DNA of 64,000 bases from Bacillota bacterium (GCA_023391875.1 JAEWAB010000004.1:496001-560000), one strand, 5' to 3'; counted from the stretch's first letter, positions 32,991-41,970 are shown. Translations and numbers: made by a program. Notes: generated by a model not told the origin, from the letters alone.

Positions 32991-33105
32991 GCTTTGGCAA
33001 GGGCCGAACATAACCGAAGCCCGATTAATATAATGGGTTGTAATCCTTTCGGGGAACGTCCCCGATTTGCTAGATGTTTAGGCCAAAGCCTGAAAGGCAG
33101 AGGAG
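32991..33105 (+). promoter_or_regulatory. Multi-helix structured leader upstream of the ABC importer, class unknown
   Basis: An 8-bp closing helix GCTTTGGC (32991-32998) with GCCAAAGC (33082-33089) encloses three hairpins: GGGC/GCCC (33001-33022), GATTA/TAATC (33023-33045) and TCGGGG/CCCCGA with loop AACGT (33049-33065). The 3' arm of the closing helix can instead form AGGC/GCCT (33080-33091), and GCCT can pair with AGGC (33088-33098) right before the ribosome binding site GAGGAG (33100-33105). These exclusive pairings look like a translational switch. It does not match TPP, guanidine-I, purine, cobalamin or SAM consensus motifs that I know. Confidence 0.5.
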
Positions 33106-33111
33106 TTTACC

Positions 33112-33879
33112 ATGAGTGAGATTTTAAAAGTAGAGCGGGTCATGCAGACGTATCAAGCGCAAAACGGCGAGATTACCGCGCTTAAAGACATCACCTTCAC
33201 GGCAGAGGAAGGAGAGTTTATCTGCATCGTTGGGCCGAGCGGCTGCGGCAAAAGCACGCTGCTTTCGATTATTTCCGGCCTTGAGAAGCCCACACGCGGC
33301 ATCGTTACCGTAAACGGCGAGCCGGTAACGGGGGTTTCGCCGCAGGTGGGGTATATGCTCCAGCGCGATAACCTGCTGGAGTGGCGCAGTATCTGGAAGA
33401 ATGTGCTGCTGGGGCTTGAGATACAGCACAAGCTCAGCGAGGAGAATGTAAACTATGCCGAAGGGCTTTTAGAAACCTACGGCTTGTATGAGTTTAAAGA
33501 CAAATACCCTTCACAGCTCTCCGGCGGTATGCGGCAGCGCGTTTCGTTGATTAGAACCTTAGCCGTTCGCCCGAAGATACTGCTGCTTGACGAGGCGTTT
33601 TCGGCGCTGGATTTTCAAACCCGCCTTGCCGTTACCGACGATGTGTACCGGATCTTAAAAAACGAGGGCAAAACCATGCTGATGGTTACCCACGATATCC
33701 CCGAAAGCATCAGTATGGCCGACCGGATATTGGTGCTCAGCCGCCGTCCCGCCGTTATCGAGCATGTGCACGCTGTTGAATTTGATATGACGTGCACCAC
33801 GCCGCTTTCACGCCGCAACTGCCCCAAGTTCGGACAGTATTTTAACGAGATTTGGAGGGAGCTGGATGTTCAAACGTAA
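33112..33879 (+). CDS. ABC importer ATP-binding protein, nitrate/sulfonate/taurine (SsuB/ThiZ) type
   Basis: ATPase of 255 residues with Walker A GPSGCGKST, Q-loop VGYMLQRDNL, signature LSGGMRQRVS, Walker B ILLLDEAF and H-loop MLMVTHD. First gene of a three-gene importer. ATG 33112 after GAGGAG; it overlaps the permease gene by 14 bp. Substrate unknown: the family imports sulfonates, nitrate, pyrimidine thiamine precursors or similar small compounds. Confidence 0.9.
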   Translation: MSEILKVERVMQTYQAQNGEITALKDITFTAEEGEFICIVGPSGCGKSTLLSIISGLEKPTRGIVTVNGEPVTGVSPQVGYMLQRDNLLEWRSIWKNVLLGLEIQHKLSEENVNYAEGLLETYGLYEFKDKYPSQLSGGMRQRVSLIRTLAVRPKILLLDEAFSALDFQTRLAVTDDVYRILKNEGKTMLMVTHDIPESISMADRILVLSRRPAVIEHVHAVEFDMTCTTPLSRRNCPKFGQYFNEIWRELDVQT

Positions 33880-34696
33880 AGAAAACAATCTGCCCGAGCT
33901 TTCAGCGGAACGTCAGGAGTATCTACGATACATAAAAACGCGAAAAAGGCTTATTACCCTCTGTCGTTACGCCGTGCTGGTGTTGTTTATTGTGCTGTGG
34001 GAGGTGCTCGCCAACCTGGGCGTGATCGATAGCTTTATCATGAGCCAGCCGTCGAGGATCATAAAGACTCTTGCCAATGTGTCGCAAAACGGGCTGTTGC
34101 ACCACGTGATGGTCACCTGCTTTGAAACGGTGACGGGTTTTCTGCTCGGCACCCTGATGGGAACCGGGGTGGCGGTGCTGCTGTGGTGGTCCGGGTTTTT
34201 GTCTAAGGTAAGCGAGCCGTTTCTGGTGGTGCTCAACAGCTTGCCAAAGGTGGCGCTGGGGCCGGTTATCATCATCTGGGCGGGGGCGGGGGAGCCTGCC
34301 ATCATCGTCATGGCCCTTGCCATCTCGCTGATCGTCACCATTCTGGAGATGCTCAACGGCTTTCACGCCACCAGCAGCGAGAAGATGAAGATGGCTAAGA
34401 CCTTCGGCGCAGGCAAGGGGCAGGTGTTTACCAAGATCGTGCTGCCCTCCAACCTGCATACGGTGTTCAACACCCTGAAGGTGAACATCGGGCTGTCGCT
34501 TGTCGGCGTTATCTCGGGCGAGTTTCTGGTGTCTAAGGCCGGGCTCGGCTACCTTATCGTCTACGGCGGGCAGGTGTTCCAGATGGACCTTGTCATGACC
34601 AGTGTGCTCATTCTGGCGGTGGTTGCCGCCGTGATGTACGAATGTGTGGTTGTGGCGGAAAAGGTGGTTGTCAAAACCATCAGCCATTCCGCTTAA
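33866..34696 (+). CDS. ABC importer permease, SsuC/ThiX type
   Basis: Integral membrane subunit of 276 residues with six helices and the BPD_transp_1 coupling-loop signature KMAKTFGAGKGQVFTKIVLP. Starts inside the ATPase gene (ATG 33866 after GGAGGGAGC). Forms the channel with the ATPase upstream and the lipoprotein downstream. A 254-residue His-rich antisense frame here is a shadow. Confidence 0.9.
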   Translation: MFKRKENNLPELSAERQEYLRYIKTRKRLITLCRYAVLVLFIVLWEVLANLGVIDSFIMSQPSRIIKTLANVSQNGLLHHVMVTCFETVTGFLLGTLMGTGVAVLLWWSGFLSKVSEPFLVVLNSLPKVALGPVIIIWAGAGEPAIIVMALAISLIVTILEMLNGFHATSSEKMKMAKTFGAGKGQVFTKIVLPSNLHTVFNTLKVNIGLSLVGVISGEFLVSKAGLGYLIVYGGQVFQMDLVMTSVLILAVVAAVMYECVVVAEKVVVKTISHSA

Positions 34697-34789
34697 GCAT
34701 TTTACCTTGTAAGGCGGTGCCGTTACATGTCAGTGCCATGCATGGCACTTCAAATAGTAGCCCCCAGTGTGAAAGGAGATTATTTTTAT

Positions 34790-35791
34790 ATGAAAACCAT
34801 TCTGCGGCTTGCCTGTGTATTGCTGTGCGTGCTGCTTGTGCTTGTGGCGGTTATCGGCTGCGGCAAGCAGGACCAAACGGTAAGGCTAAAGGTGAGCGAG
34901 GTAACCCATTCCGTCTTCTACGCCCCCCAGTATGCCGCCATCAACCTCGGCTATTTTGCCGATGAAGGGCTGGAGATCGAGCTGAGCAACGGCCAGGGCG
35001 CCGATAAGGTGATGACGGCGGTGCTCACCGGCGCGGTGGATATCGGCTTCGCGGGGCCGGAGGCAGCCGTCTACGTGTACAACGAGGGCAAGGCGGATTA
35101 CTGTGAGGTATTCGCGCAGCTTACCCAGCGCGACGGCGCGTTCTTAATCGGGCGCGAAAAGGACGAAAACTTCGACTTTACCAAAACCATCGGCAAGGTG
35201 GTGCTACCCGGGCGCAAGGGCGGCGTGCCCTACATGACGCTCGAGTACGTATTCAAGCAGCACGGTGTAATACCCGGCAAGGATGTCACCTTTGACGACA
35301 GCGTACAGTATGCCATGATGATAGGCGCCTTCACCGGCGGTACCGGCGACTATGTGACCGCATTTGAGCCGACAGCCTCGATGCTGGAGCAGGAGGGCAA
35401 GGGCTACATCGTGGCCTCGGTGGGCAAAGAGAGCGGCGAAATCCCCTATACGTCATACTTCGCGAGCAAGAGCTACATAAAGAAGAATGCCGACACCATT
35501 AAAAAGTTTATCCGTGCCCTTTACCGCGGACAGCAATGGGTGGCAATAAGCTCCCCCAAAGAGATCGCCAACGTGATTGCGGCGTCCTTCCCCGATACCG
35601 ACGTTAAGCTTTTGGAGAAATCGGCGGAAAGCTACAAGAGCATCGAGGCGTGGTGCACCACCCCTGTAATGAAGGAAGAGGCCTACGAGAAGCTGCAAAC
35701 GGTCATGACCGAGGCGGGCGAATTAAAGGCCAAGGCGCCGTTTGATAAGGTCGTAAACAACAGCTACGCCCTAGAGGTTATCAACCCGTAA
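34790..35791 (+). CDS. ABC importer substrate-binding lipoprotein, NMT1/THI5-like
   Basis: Captures the substrate outside the cell. 333 residues from ATG 34790 after AAAGGAG, with lipobox VIGCG. NMT1/SsuA-family features: EVTHSVFYAPQYAAINLGYF, DEGLEIELSNGQGADKVMTA, LTGAVDIGFAGPE and VSLPG-like VVLPGRKGGVPYMTLEY. The binding-site residues do not let me name the substrate. It ends the operon, followed by a strong terminator. Confidence 0.9.
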   Translation: MKTILRLACVLLCVLLVLVAVIGCGKQDQTVRLKVSEVTHSVFYAPQYAAINLGYFADEGLEIELSNGQGADKVMTAVLTGAVDIGFAGPEAAVYVYNEGKADYCEVFAQLTQRDGAFLIGREKDENFDFTKTIGKVVLPGRKGGVPYMTLEYVFKQHGVIPGKDVTFDDSVQYAMMIGAFTGGTGDYVTAFEPTASMLEQEGKGYIVASVGKESGEIPYTSYFASKSYIKKNADTIKKFIRALYRGQQWVAISSPKEIANVIAASFPDTDVKLLEKSAESYKSIEAWCTTPVMKEEAYEKLQTVMTEAGELKAKAPFDKVVNNSYALEVINP

Positions 35792-35813
35792 CATCCGTAT
35801 GCAATAAAATAGA

Positions 35814-35849
35814 AGATGCTCAGGGTACAGTACCCTGAGCATCTTTGTA
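35814..35849. terminator. Bidirectional terminator
   Basis: 15-bp perfect stem (AGATGCTCAGGGTAC and complement) with a single central base, then TTTG; between the convergent importer and alcohol dehydrogenase genes. Confidence 0.85.
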
Positions 35850-35858
35850 TCGCTTTTA

Positions 35859-37034
35859 TTATTCCATTGCCAGCTTATAAATTTCAAGCACATCGTTCTT
35901 ATCGAGGGATTTAAAGTTGCCGATGTGGTTGTTTGGTCTGAACGACACGCATTTTTCCGCCATATGCGGCAGGTCTTGCTGCGTAAAGCCCAGTTCCGGC
36001 AGGCGTATGGGCATCCCGATGGACTTATAAAATGCCTCCAAACGGTTGATGGCCTCGAATACGATCTCCTCTTTGCGGTCGAAGCTCAGCTCCACGTCGA
36101 ATACGCGGACGGCGAACTGCACAAAGCGGTCGATGTTCGCGCTGTAGCAGTATTTCATCCAGGCGGGGAAGATGATTGCAAGCCCCGCGCCGTGCGCCAC
36201 ATCGCGCAGCGCGCTTAGCTCGTGCTCGATGCCGTGCGACGCCCAGTCGCCGATGCGCCCGGTGTTGAGTAGGTTGTTGTGCGCAAGGGTGCCCGCCCAC
36301 ATCACCTCGGCGCGCATGTCGTAGTCGGTGGGGTTTTTAAGCACAAGGGGCGCGTAATACAGCACCGTCTTCATCGTCGCCTCCAGCAGGCGGTCGGTGA
36401 GGTCTACGTGCGTCACCTGTGTAAAATAGCGCTCCATGAGGTGGGCGAGGATGTCGGAGGCGCCGCAGGCCGTCTGATAGGCGGGCAGCGAGAAAGTGAG
36501 CGCGGGGTTGAGTATCGCAAACTTGGGGATGAACACCTGGCTGGTATAGCCGCGCTTATCCGCGGTGGCCTCGTTGGTGATTACCGACGAGTCGGACGAC
36601 TCGCTACCCGCGGCGGGGATGGTAAGCACCGCCCCGACGGGCATCGATTTGGTTGCCTTCGCTTTGCCGCTGTAAAAGTCCCACACGTCGCCGTCATAGG
36701 GCACGCCGATGGAGATCGCCTTGGCGGAGTCGATGGCGCTGCCGCCGCCCACCGCAAGGATAAAGTCGATCTGCTTCTCTCTGCACAGGGCGATACCCTC
36801 CTGCACGAGCGAAAGACGCGGGTTGGGCTGTACGCCGCCCAGCTCATATACCTCGGCTCCGGCGTCGCGCAGGGACTTCAGCACGGTGTCGTATAAGCCG
36901 ATCTTTTTAATGGAACCGCCGCCGTAATGCAGCAGGATCTTCTTGCCGTACGCTACGGCGTATTTTCCCGCCTCACGCTCGGTGTCCTTACCAAAGATAA
37001 TGGCGGTAGGATTGTGATAGGTAAAATTCTGCAT
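35859..37034 (-). CDS. Iron-containing alcohol dehydrogenase, butanol-dehydrogenase (BdhA/YugJ) type
   Basis: NAD(P)H-dependent aldehyde/alcohol oxidoreductase of 391 residues. Nucleotide site GGGSAIDSAKAI and the metal-binding residues in ASDILAHLMERYF (Asp, His) and WASHGIEHELSALRDVAHGAG (His, His) are visible. It fits the BDH clade that reduces medium-chain aldehydes in fermentation. ATG 37034 follows GGGAGG; TTG 37049 is upstream of that site. Single gene. Confidence 0.9.
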   Translation of the reverse strand: MQNFTYHNPTAIIFGKDTEREAGKYAVAYGKKILLHYGGGSIKKIGLYDTVLKSLRDAGAEVYELGGVQPNPRLSLVQEGIALCREKQIDFILAVGGGSAIDSAKAISIGVPYDGDVWDFYSGKAKATKSMPVGAVLTIPAAGSESSDSSVITNEATADKRGYTSQVFIPKFAILNPALTFSLPAYQTACGASDILAHLMERYFTQVTHVDLTDRLLEATMKTVLYYAPLVLKNPTDYDMRAEVMWAGTLAHNNLLNTGRIGDWASHGIEHELSALRDVAHGAGLAIIFPAWMKYCYSANIDRFVQFAVRVFDVELSFDRKEEIVFEAINRLEAFYKSIGMPIRLPELGFTQQDLPHMAEKCVSFRPNNHIGNFKSLDKNDVLEIYKLAME

Positions 37035-37208
37035 CTTAATACCTCCCAAAGATTATATGTTGTTTAGATACTATCCTTATTGTTATTGTAAAACATTTTT
37101 TCATTCATTTCCACCGTTTTTTTTGAGATAACGGCGGATAAAAATGCGCCTGACACGGGGATCGACGCCATTTTACTGTCATTATACATCCTCGAAACCC
37201 AATTTTAC

Positions 37209-37238
37209 TTGCGCGAAACCACTTTTTAGTTGTATAAT
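37209..37238 (+). promoter_or_regulatory. Possible promoter of the PHP/TSCPD genes
   Basis: TTGCGC (37209-37214), 18-base spacer, TATAAT (37233-37238). Confidence 0.5.
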
Positions 37239-37315
37239 ATATTAATAATATTTGTTGCCCTAGGGGGAGTATTTTAACGAAAACCGTTCATACCAGGTGA
37301 AAAGAGGGGAATAAC

Positions 37316-38149
37316 ATGAAAGGCGATCTGCACTGTCACACGCGGATTTCCGACGGTTCAATGGGGATAGAGGATGTCATAGCCTACGCAAAGCGCGTAG
37401 GGCTGTCGTTTTTAGCCATTACCGACCACGACACCATGTCGGGCGTCATGCGCGCAAAGATACTGGGCAAGCGCTATGGCGTTGAGATTGTGCCGGGCTG
37501 TGAGATATCAAGCATAGACCCCGATACGGGCCGAAAGCTGCATATCCTGTGTTATCTGCCCAAATTCCCCGAGCGTCTGGAACGGCTATTTATAAGGATA
37601 CAGGACGAGCGCAAGAACGCAGGCGGCGAGATGCTTAAAAAGGTCATGCACCTTTATCCCGTCACACTCGAGCATGTGCTGCGCTATACCTCGGGCAGCA
37701 AGATTATCTATAGGGCGCATATCATGAACGCGCTGATGGACCTCGGCTATTGCGCTACGGCCTTCGGAGCGCTTTACGAGGAACTGTTCGACGCCGAAAA
37801 CGGCAGCTGCGTTACCGATTTTGCGCGTCCGTCGGTGGACGAGGTACTTGACCTGATCCATGAAGCGGGCGGTATAGCGGTACTTGCGCACCCGAATATG
37901 TACGACAGCATGGATTTTATGCTTAAAGCCGCGAAGGAGCACCGCATCGACGGCGTGGAGCTGTGGCACCCCGATAACTCCGAGGAGGTGTCAAAGGTCA
38001 TTGCCGAGACCGCGAAGGAGCATAATCTGCTGGTGACGGGCGGCAGCGATTTTCACGGGATGTACCGCAGCAAACCGAACCCTATCGGCGCCTGCTTTAC
38101 CCCCGAGTACGCGCTGGATGCCTTACTCGCTTTCAAGCCGAAGGCATAA
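37316..38149 (+). CDS. PHP-domain metal-dependent phosphoesterase, TrpH/YciV (RNase AM-like) family
   Basis: 277 residues with PHP motifs GDLHCHTRISDGSM, AITDHDTMSG, PGCEISS, a helical insertion (residues about 95-165), LAHPNMY and GGSDFHG. The family includes 3',5'-nucleoside bisphosphate phosphatases and a 5'-3' exonuclease for RNA ends; the exact substrate is not decided. ATG 37316 after GAGGGG. Confidence 0.85.
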   Translation: MKGDLHCHTRISDGSMGIEDVIAYAKRVGLSFLAITDHDTMSGVMRAKILGKRYGVEIVPGCEISSIDPDTGRKLHILCYLPKFPERLERLFIRIQDERKNAGGEMLKKVMHLYPVTLEHVLRYTSGSKIIYRAHIMNALMDLGYCATAFGALYEELFDAENGSCVTDFARPSVDEVLDLIHEAGGIAVLAHPNMYDSMDFMLKAAKEHRIDGVELWHPDNSEEVSKVIAETAKEHNLLVTGGSDFHGMYRSKPNPIGACFTPEYALDALLAFKPKA

Positions 38150-38252
38150 GCCGCATAGGCGCTTTACAACGGAAAAAAGTTTAGGGAATCTGCTTTAACA
38201 CGTATATTACCGCTTTCTTCCGTATACCATATATTAAATAAGGATGATCTGG

Positions 38253-38510
38253 ATGAAATATACATACAAGCCTTCGGGCGTTTGCTCTATGGCAATCGAA
38301 CTGGAGGTAGACGACGAAAGGATTATACGCGAGGTTCGTTTTATAGGCGGCTGCAGTGGGAACGCGCAGGGGATATCAGCGCTCATCAAGGGCTGCCGTG
38401 CCGAGGATGTAATCGAAAAGCTCAGAGGGATCCGATGCGGATACAGGAACACCTCCTGCCCCGACCAGCTGGCGACGGCGCTGGAGCAGGCGGTATGCCA
38501 AAAGACATAA
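38253..38510 (+). CDS. TSCPD-domain protein (TIGR03905)
   Basis: Eighty-five residues with the family motif NTSCPDQLA and cysteines in SGVCS and GGCSGN. The fold is found at the C terminus of some ribonucleotide reductases; the stand-alone role is unknown. ATG 38253 preferred over 38244, which overlaps AAGG. Followed after 22 bp by a gene of unknown function. Confidence 0.83.
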   Translation: MKYTYKPSGVCSMAIELEVDDERIIREVRFIGGCSGNAQGISALIKGCRAEDVIEKLRGIRCGYRNTSCPDQLATALEQAVCQKT

Positions 38511-38532
38511 TATTGCGGGGGAGAGAAAACGG

Positions 38533-39186
38533 ATGGACCTTATCGCTGCGTTTGGGATATTAACCGTTATCGGCACAGCTTATTATATACTAAAAAATGC
38601 GAATTGTCAGGGGATAAAGCTTGCGCAGGCGAGCGACAACGGCGACAGTGACATCAAGATTGCGGGCGAAAGCACAGTACACGAGGCACCCGGAAGCTCC
38701 GAAGAGATGGAGAGCCTTGCCGCGCTGGTTAAAGCCCAGCACGACAACGGCAACATCGAGCGCGCCAAACGGCTGGCGGTGGCGCTGGTGGAGACGGTGT
38801 TTTCGCACGATGTATTTACCCATGGCCTGGAGGATAAAGAACTGCTCCGGCAGATTAAGCTGCTGATTACCTTTACGGTGGATGTTTGTATGGAGAACGG
38901 CCTGCCGAATTCGATTGTGGCGCAGTCGGCTCAAAACCTCTTCTACGAGCAGATCAGCCTGCGCGACCATGCGTTCTACGACGATATACAAACCTCCGGC
39001 GCGTTTTCGATGTACCTGCTCTGCACCAGAACCGAGTATGCAAACTCCACCTCCATCGGCAAGGAGTTTGCCGCGCTGTGCAAAAAAGACGAGGATGCCG
39101 ACTATGTGCGGCTGGGCAAGGATATCTTTGAGTATTATTTAAAGCTATGCGCCGATAAAATACGCGAGGCGCAGTTTGTAAAGTAG
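38533..39186 (+). CDS. Membrane-anchored protein of unknown function
   Basis: 217 residues with one N-terminal hydrophobic segment (3-21) and a mostly helical soluble domain without catalytic motifs I can name. ATG 38533 follows GGGGGAGAG. Probably co-transcribed with the TSCPD gene. Confidence 0.65.
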   Translation: MDLIAAFGILTVIGTAYYILKNANCQGIKLAQASDNGDSDIKIAGESTVHEAPGSSEEMESLAALVKAQHDNGNIERAKRLAVALVETVFSHDVFTHGLEDKELLRQIKLLITFTVDVCMENGLPNSIVAQSAQNLFYEQISLRDHAFYDDIQTSGAFSMYLLCTRTEYANSTSIGKEFAALCKKDEDADYVRLGKDIFEYYLKLCADKIREAQFVK

Positions 39187-39204
39187 TCTCGTCTATCATA
39201 TGAA

Positions 39205-39238
39205 AACCCCGGGTATGCTTCATACCCGGGGTTAATGT
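39205..39238. terminator. Bidirectional terminator
   Basis: 13-bp stem AACCCCGGGTATG/CATACCCGGGGTT with a 3-base loop, between the unknown gene and rpsR. Confidence 0.85.
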
Positions 39239-39264
39239 TTGCTTATGCAATTGAATCAGTTGAA

Positions 39265-39534
39265 TTAATCACTGATATAAGGCAGCAGCGCAATGTGACG
39301 GGCACGCTTGATAGCGATGGTCAGCTGGCGCTGATGACGTGCGCAGGTGCCGGTTACACGGCGGGGCACAATCTTCGCCCGCTCGGAAAGGTACTTTCTG
39401 AGCTTGGCCACATCTTTATAATCAATGTCGTGTGTCTTTTCTGCACAAAACCCGCAAACCTTCTTACGGCTCTTTCTGGGGCCGCGGCCGGGGAACTTAT
39501 CGTTACGCTCTCTGTCGTTACGATCTCTTTCCAT
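39265..39534 (-). CDS. rpsR: 30S ribosomal protein S18
   Basis: Small-subunit protein bound with S6 to the platform. 89 residues; RGPRKSRKKVCGFCAEK and the C-terminal LSERAKIVPRRVTGTCARHQ are the S18 signature. The CxxC pair and second-site Cys suggest the zinc-binding form of S18. The N terminus has a charged Arg/Asp repeat extension. Last gene of rpsF-ssb-rpsR. Confidence 0.96.
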   Translation of the reverse strand: MERDRNDRERNDKFPGRGPRKSRKKVCGFCAEKTHDIDYKDVAKLRKYLSERAKIVPRRVTGTCARHQRQLTIAIKRARHIALLPYISD

Positions 39535-39607
39535 GGTACCAAAACCTCCTTATCTCGGTTTTACAGGCGCAAAACGCGCCATAGTATTCAGTCAGGCAAA
39601 ACAAAGG

Positions 39608-40054
39608 TTAAAACGGCAGGTCGTCGTCGCCGGGAACAACAGAGAAATCATCGCTGCTTCCGCTCTCAAAGGCCACCGGCATAGGAGGGGCTTCAAAGCC
39701 GCTCGCACCTGTTGAGGTGCCACCGGAGGACGCCGACTTGCTTTCACAGAAGTTTACATTATCGGCTACGATTTCAAACGCCTTACGCTTTACACCTTGG
39801 TTATCGGTGTAAGTTCTGGTTTGAATAGAACCGTCTACTGCCATCATGCTTCCCTTTTTAAAGTATCTGCATACAAACTCGGCCGTGGCACGCCACGCAA
39901 CAATGTCGATAAAATCGGCCTGTCGCTCTGTGCCGGGTTTGGCGTAGGAACGGTTTACCGCAAGCGTAAAGGTAGCTACCGCAATGTTGGAAGTGGTATG
40001 TTTAAGCTCGGGGTCGGCTGTAAGCCTGCCCATGATAATTGCCTTGTTCAGCAT
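39608..40054 (-). CDS. ssb: Single-stranded DNA-binding protein
   Basis: OB-fold protein of 148 residues: MLNKAIIMGRLTADPELKHT, FIDIVAWRATAEF, KGSMMAVDGSIQTRTY, a glycine/serine linker and the acidic tip DDDLPF that recruits partner enzymes. Between rpsF and rpsR, the conserved Firmicutes order. Confidence 0.97.
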   Translation of the reverse strand: MLNKAIIMGRLTADPELKHTTSNIAVATFTLAVNRSYAKPGTERQADFIDIVAWRATAEFVCRYFKKGSMMAVDGSIQTRTYTDNQGVKRKAFEIVADNVNFCESKSASSGGTSTGASGFEAPPMPVAFESGSSDDFSVVPGDDDLPF

Positions 40055-40073
40055 TAAACGTTACCTCCTGTCC

Positions 40074-40373
40074 TTACTGCTCCTCTTTGTTTACAATGAT
40101 GCTGCGCAGCACGCCGTCCGTAATCTTGTAGATACGGTCGAGCTCTGCGGGGAACTCGGAAGAGCACTTGAAGTTAATCAGGTAATAATAGCCGTCTGTT
40201 TCATCGTTGATAGGGTAGGCAAGTCTGCGCTTTCCCCATTCGTTCACAGAGTCAATCGTACCGTTTTGCTCAATCAGCGTCTTGAATTTCTCAACGCGTT
40301 CACCGATACCCTCATCGCCTAACTTGGTACTAAGCACCATGATGGTTTCATAAGCAACCGAAGCTTTTGACAT
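40074..40373 (-). CDS. rpsF: 30S ribosomal protein S6
   Basis: 99 residues, with YETIMVLSTKL, GKRRLAYPINDETDGYYYLI and the S18-binding surface. ATG 40373 follows AAAGGAGG. First gene of the operon, behind a consensus promoter and a leader with hairpins. Confidence 0.97.
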   Translation of the reverse strand: MSKASVAYETIMVLSTKLGDEGIGERVEKFKTLIEQNGTIDSVNEWGKRRLAYPINDETDGYYYLINFKCSSEFPAELDRIYKITDGVLRSIIVNKEEQ

Positions 40374-40466
40374 TGTTTACACCTCCTTTTGGACATAAGG
40401 CCCCTTGCGGGGCAAGGATGGTTGCCGGTTTTACGGGCAACAAACGTTATAGCACAAGACTATAAC
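40374..40466 (-). promoter_or_regulatory. rpsF leader, candidate S6:S18 autoregulatory element
   Basis: On the minus strand the leader folds into GTTGCC...GGCAAC with loop CGTAAAACC, then CCTTGC...GCAAGG. In Firmicutes, S6:S18 bind such a leader to repress the operon; the loop bears the CCG motif described for the family. Assignment rests on position and this motif, not on a covariance search. Confidence 0.5.
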
Positions 40467-40472
40467 AGAGTA

Positions 40473-40501
40473 ATTATAACAGGCAGATGCTGCCTTGTCA
40501 A
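40473..40501 (-). promoter_or_regulatory. Sigma-A promoter of rpsF-ssb-rpsR
   Basis: Minus strand TTGACA (40496-40501), 17-base spacer, TATAAT (40473-40478). Confidence 0.85.
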
Positions 40502-40520
40502 CGAAAAGGCTCTGCTTTTA

Positions 40521-41390
40521 TTACAATTTCTCGCAAATGCCCTTTAAATAGGCCTTAAAGTCGGCGCCGATTTCCTTGTGGTCAAGGCCGACCTCCACAA
40601 TGGCCTTGAGGATGCCCAGCTTATTGCCCATGTCGTAGCGCGTGCCCTCGTAGTTTACGCCCACGCAGCCCTCGGTGCGCGCAAGCACGGCCATCGCGTC
40701 GGTGAGCTGCAGCTCGCCGCCTGCGCCCGGCTTGGTGTTTTCAAGAATCGAAAAGATTTTGGGCGGCAATACGCAGCGCCCTAAGATAGAGAACAGCGAC
40801 ATCACCTCATCGGGCTTCGGCTTTTCAATCATATCGGTTACGGTGTAAAGGTTGTCGCGGATATGCCCTGTCTGCAGCGAGCAGTATTTGCCAATCTCCT
40901 CGCGCAGCACCTCTTTAATGCCTACAACCCCCAGCCCGAACTCCTCGTAGGCGCGGCAGAGCTGCCCGCACGCGGGGTTCTGGGAGATAATCACGTCGTC
41001 GCCGTAGAGTACGGCAAACGGCTCGTCGCCCACAAAGGTTTTGGCGCACAGCACCGCGTGCCCGAGGCCGAGCGGCTGCTTCTGGCGGATGTACTGGATA
41101 TTTGCCATGTTCGAGATGGCCACCATCTCGTTATATACCTCGGTTTTGCCGGCGCGCAGCAGCTTTTCTTCCAGCTCGGGCGCGCGGTCGAAGTGGTCTT
41201 CAACCGTGGTTTTGCCGCGGCTGGTGATGATTAAAATATCTTCAATGCCCGATTTAACGGCCTCTTCTACAATAAACTGAATTGCGGGCTTGTCCACAAT
41301 CGGCAGCATTTCCTTGGGCATCGATTTGGAGGCGGGCAGCACCCGGGTGCCTAGCCCTGCCGCGGGGATTACAGCCTTTCTAATCTTCAT
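40521..41390 (-). CDS. galU: UTP-glucose-1-phosphate uridylyltransferase
   Basis: Makes UDP-glucose for envelope polymers and galactose use. 289 residues: GLGTRVLPASKSMPKEM, DKPAIQFIVEEA, LGLGHAVLCAK, AVLYGDDVI and EKPKPDE, the standard GalU motifs. ATG 41390 after GGAG. It lies 25 bp after the hydrolase gene on the same strand. Confidence 0.96.
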   Translation of the reverse strand: MKIRKAVIPAAGLGTRVLPASKSMPKEMLPIVDKPAIQFIVEEAVKSGIEDILIITSRGKTTVEDHFDRAPELEEKLLRAGKTEVYNEMVAISNMANIQYIRQKQPLGLGHAVLCAKTFVGDEPFAVLYGDDVIISQNPACGQLCRAYEEFGLGVVGIKEVLREEIGKYCSLQTGHIRDNLYTVTDMIEKPKPDEVMSLFSILGRCVLPPKIFSILENTKPGAGGELQLTDAMAVLARTEGCVGVNYEGTRYDMGNKLGILKAIVEVGLDHKEIGADFKAYLKGICEKL

Positions 41391-41415
41391 GCGTGATACT
41401 CCTTAAATTTCTTAG

Positions 41416-41970
41416 TTATTCGGCGCAGTCGGCCAGAAAGTCATCCGCCTTCTGCACCTTGGCAAATATACCGTTTAAAGACGCCATAAACACCTGATGT
41501 ACAGTCTGCGCGTCCAATACGGTTTCGCCCCACTGCAGGTCTTTGGTAGTGCAGGCGTCCTGTATCAGCGTGACGGCATAGCCGTAATCCTTGGCGGCAC
41601 GCGCCGTGGTGTCGATGCACATATGGCTCATCATGCCGCACAGCACCAGATGTTCCGCCTCTACGGCCACAAGTTTTTCGTGTAGGCCGGTGCCGAAAAA
41701 GCTGTTGGGCGCATGCTTTACAACCACCGTCTCGGTGGGCAGCGGCGTAACGCTTTGGTGGATACGAACCCCTTCCGTCTCGGGGATAAAGAAGGTGGCG
41801 GTTTTACGGATATTGACATGCTGTACATGAAAAACGGGCAGCCCCTGCGCCCTGAAATAGTTTAGAAGCTTTGCTGCGTTTTCGGCGGCCTGTTCGGGGC
41901 GGTACAGCTCACAACGCCCGCCCGCAAAGTAATCGTTTTGAATATCAACCAGCACCAGTGCGCTTTTCAT
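41416..41970 (-). CDS. Isochorismatase-family cysteine hydrolase
   Basis: 184 residues with the Asp-Lys-Cys triad in LVDIQNDYF, VVKHAPNSFF and VLCGMMSHMCIDTTARAA. The family includes nicotinamidases and isochorismatases; the metal-site residues of nicotinamidase are not clear here, so the substrate is left open. ATG 41970 after AAGGGATG. Confidence 0.85.
   Translation of the reverse strand: MKSALVLVDIQNDYFAGGRCELYRPEQAAENAAKLLNYFRAQGLPVFHVQHVNIRKTATFFIPETEGVRIHQSVTPLPTETVVVKHAPNSFFGTGLHEKLVAVEAEHLVLCGMMSHMCIDTTARAAKDYGYAVTLIQDACTTKDLQWGETVLDAQTVHQVFMASLNGIFAKVQKADDFLADCAE

Noticed and set aside
32991..33105. TPP riboswitch, suggested by the THI5-like binding protein
   Set aside because: The conserved CUGAGA and ACCUGAUCUGG-type segments are absent.
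33923..34687. 254-residue minus-strand frame rich in His and Gln
   Set aside because: Antisense shadow of the ABC permease; biased composition and no ribosome binding site.
36279..36896. 205-residue plus-strand frame
   Set aside because: Shadow of the iron alcohol dehydrogenase gene.
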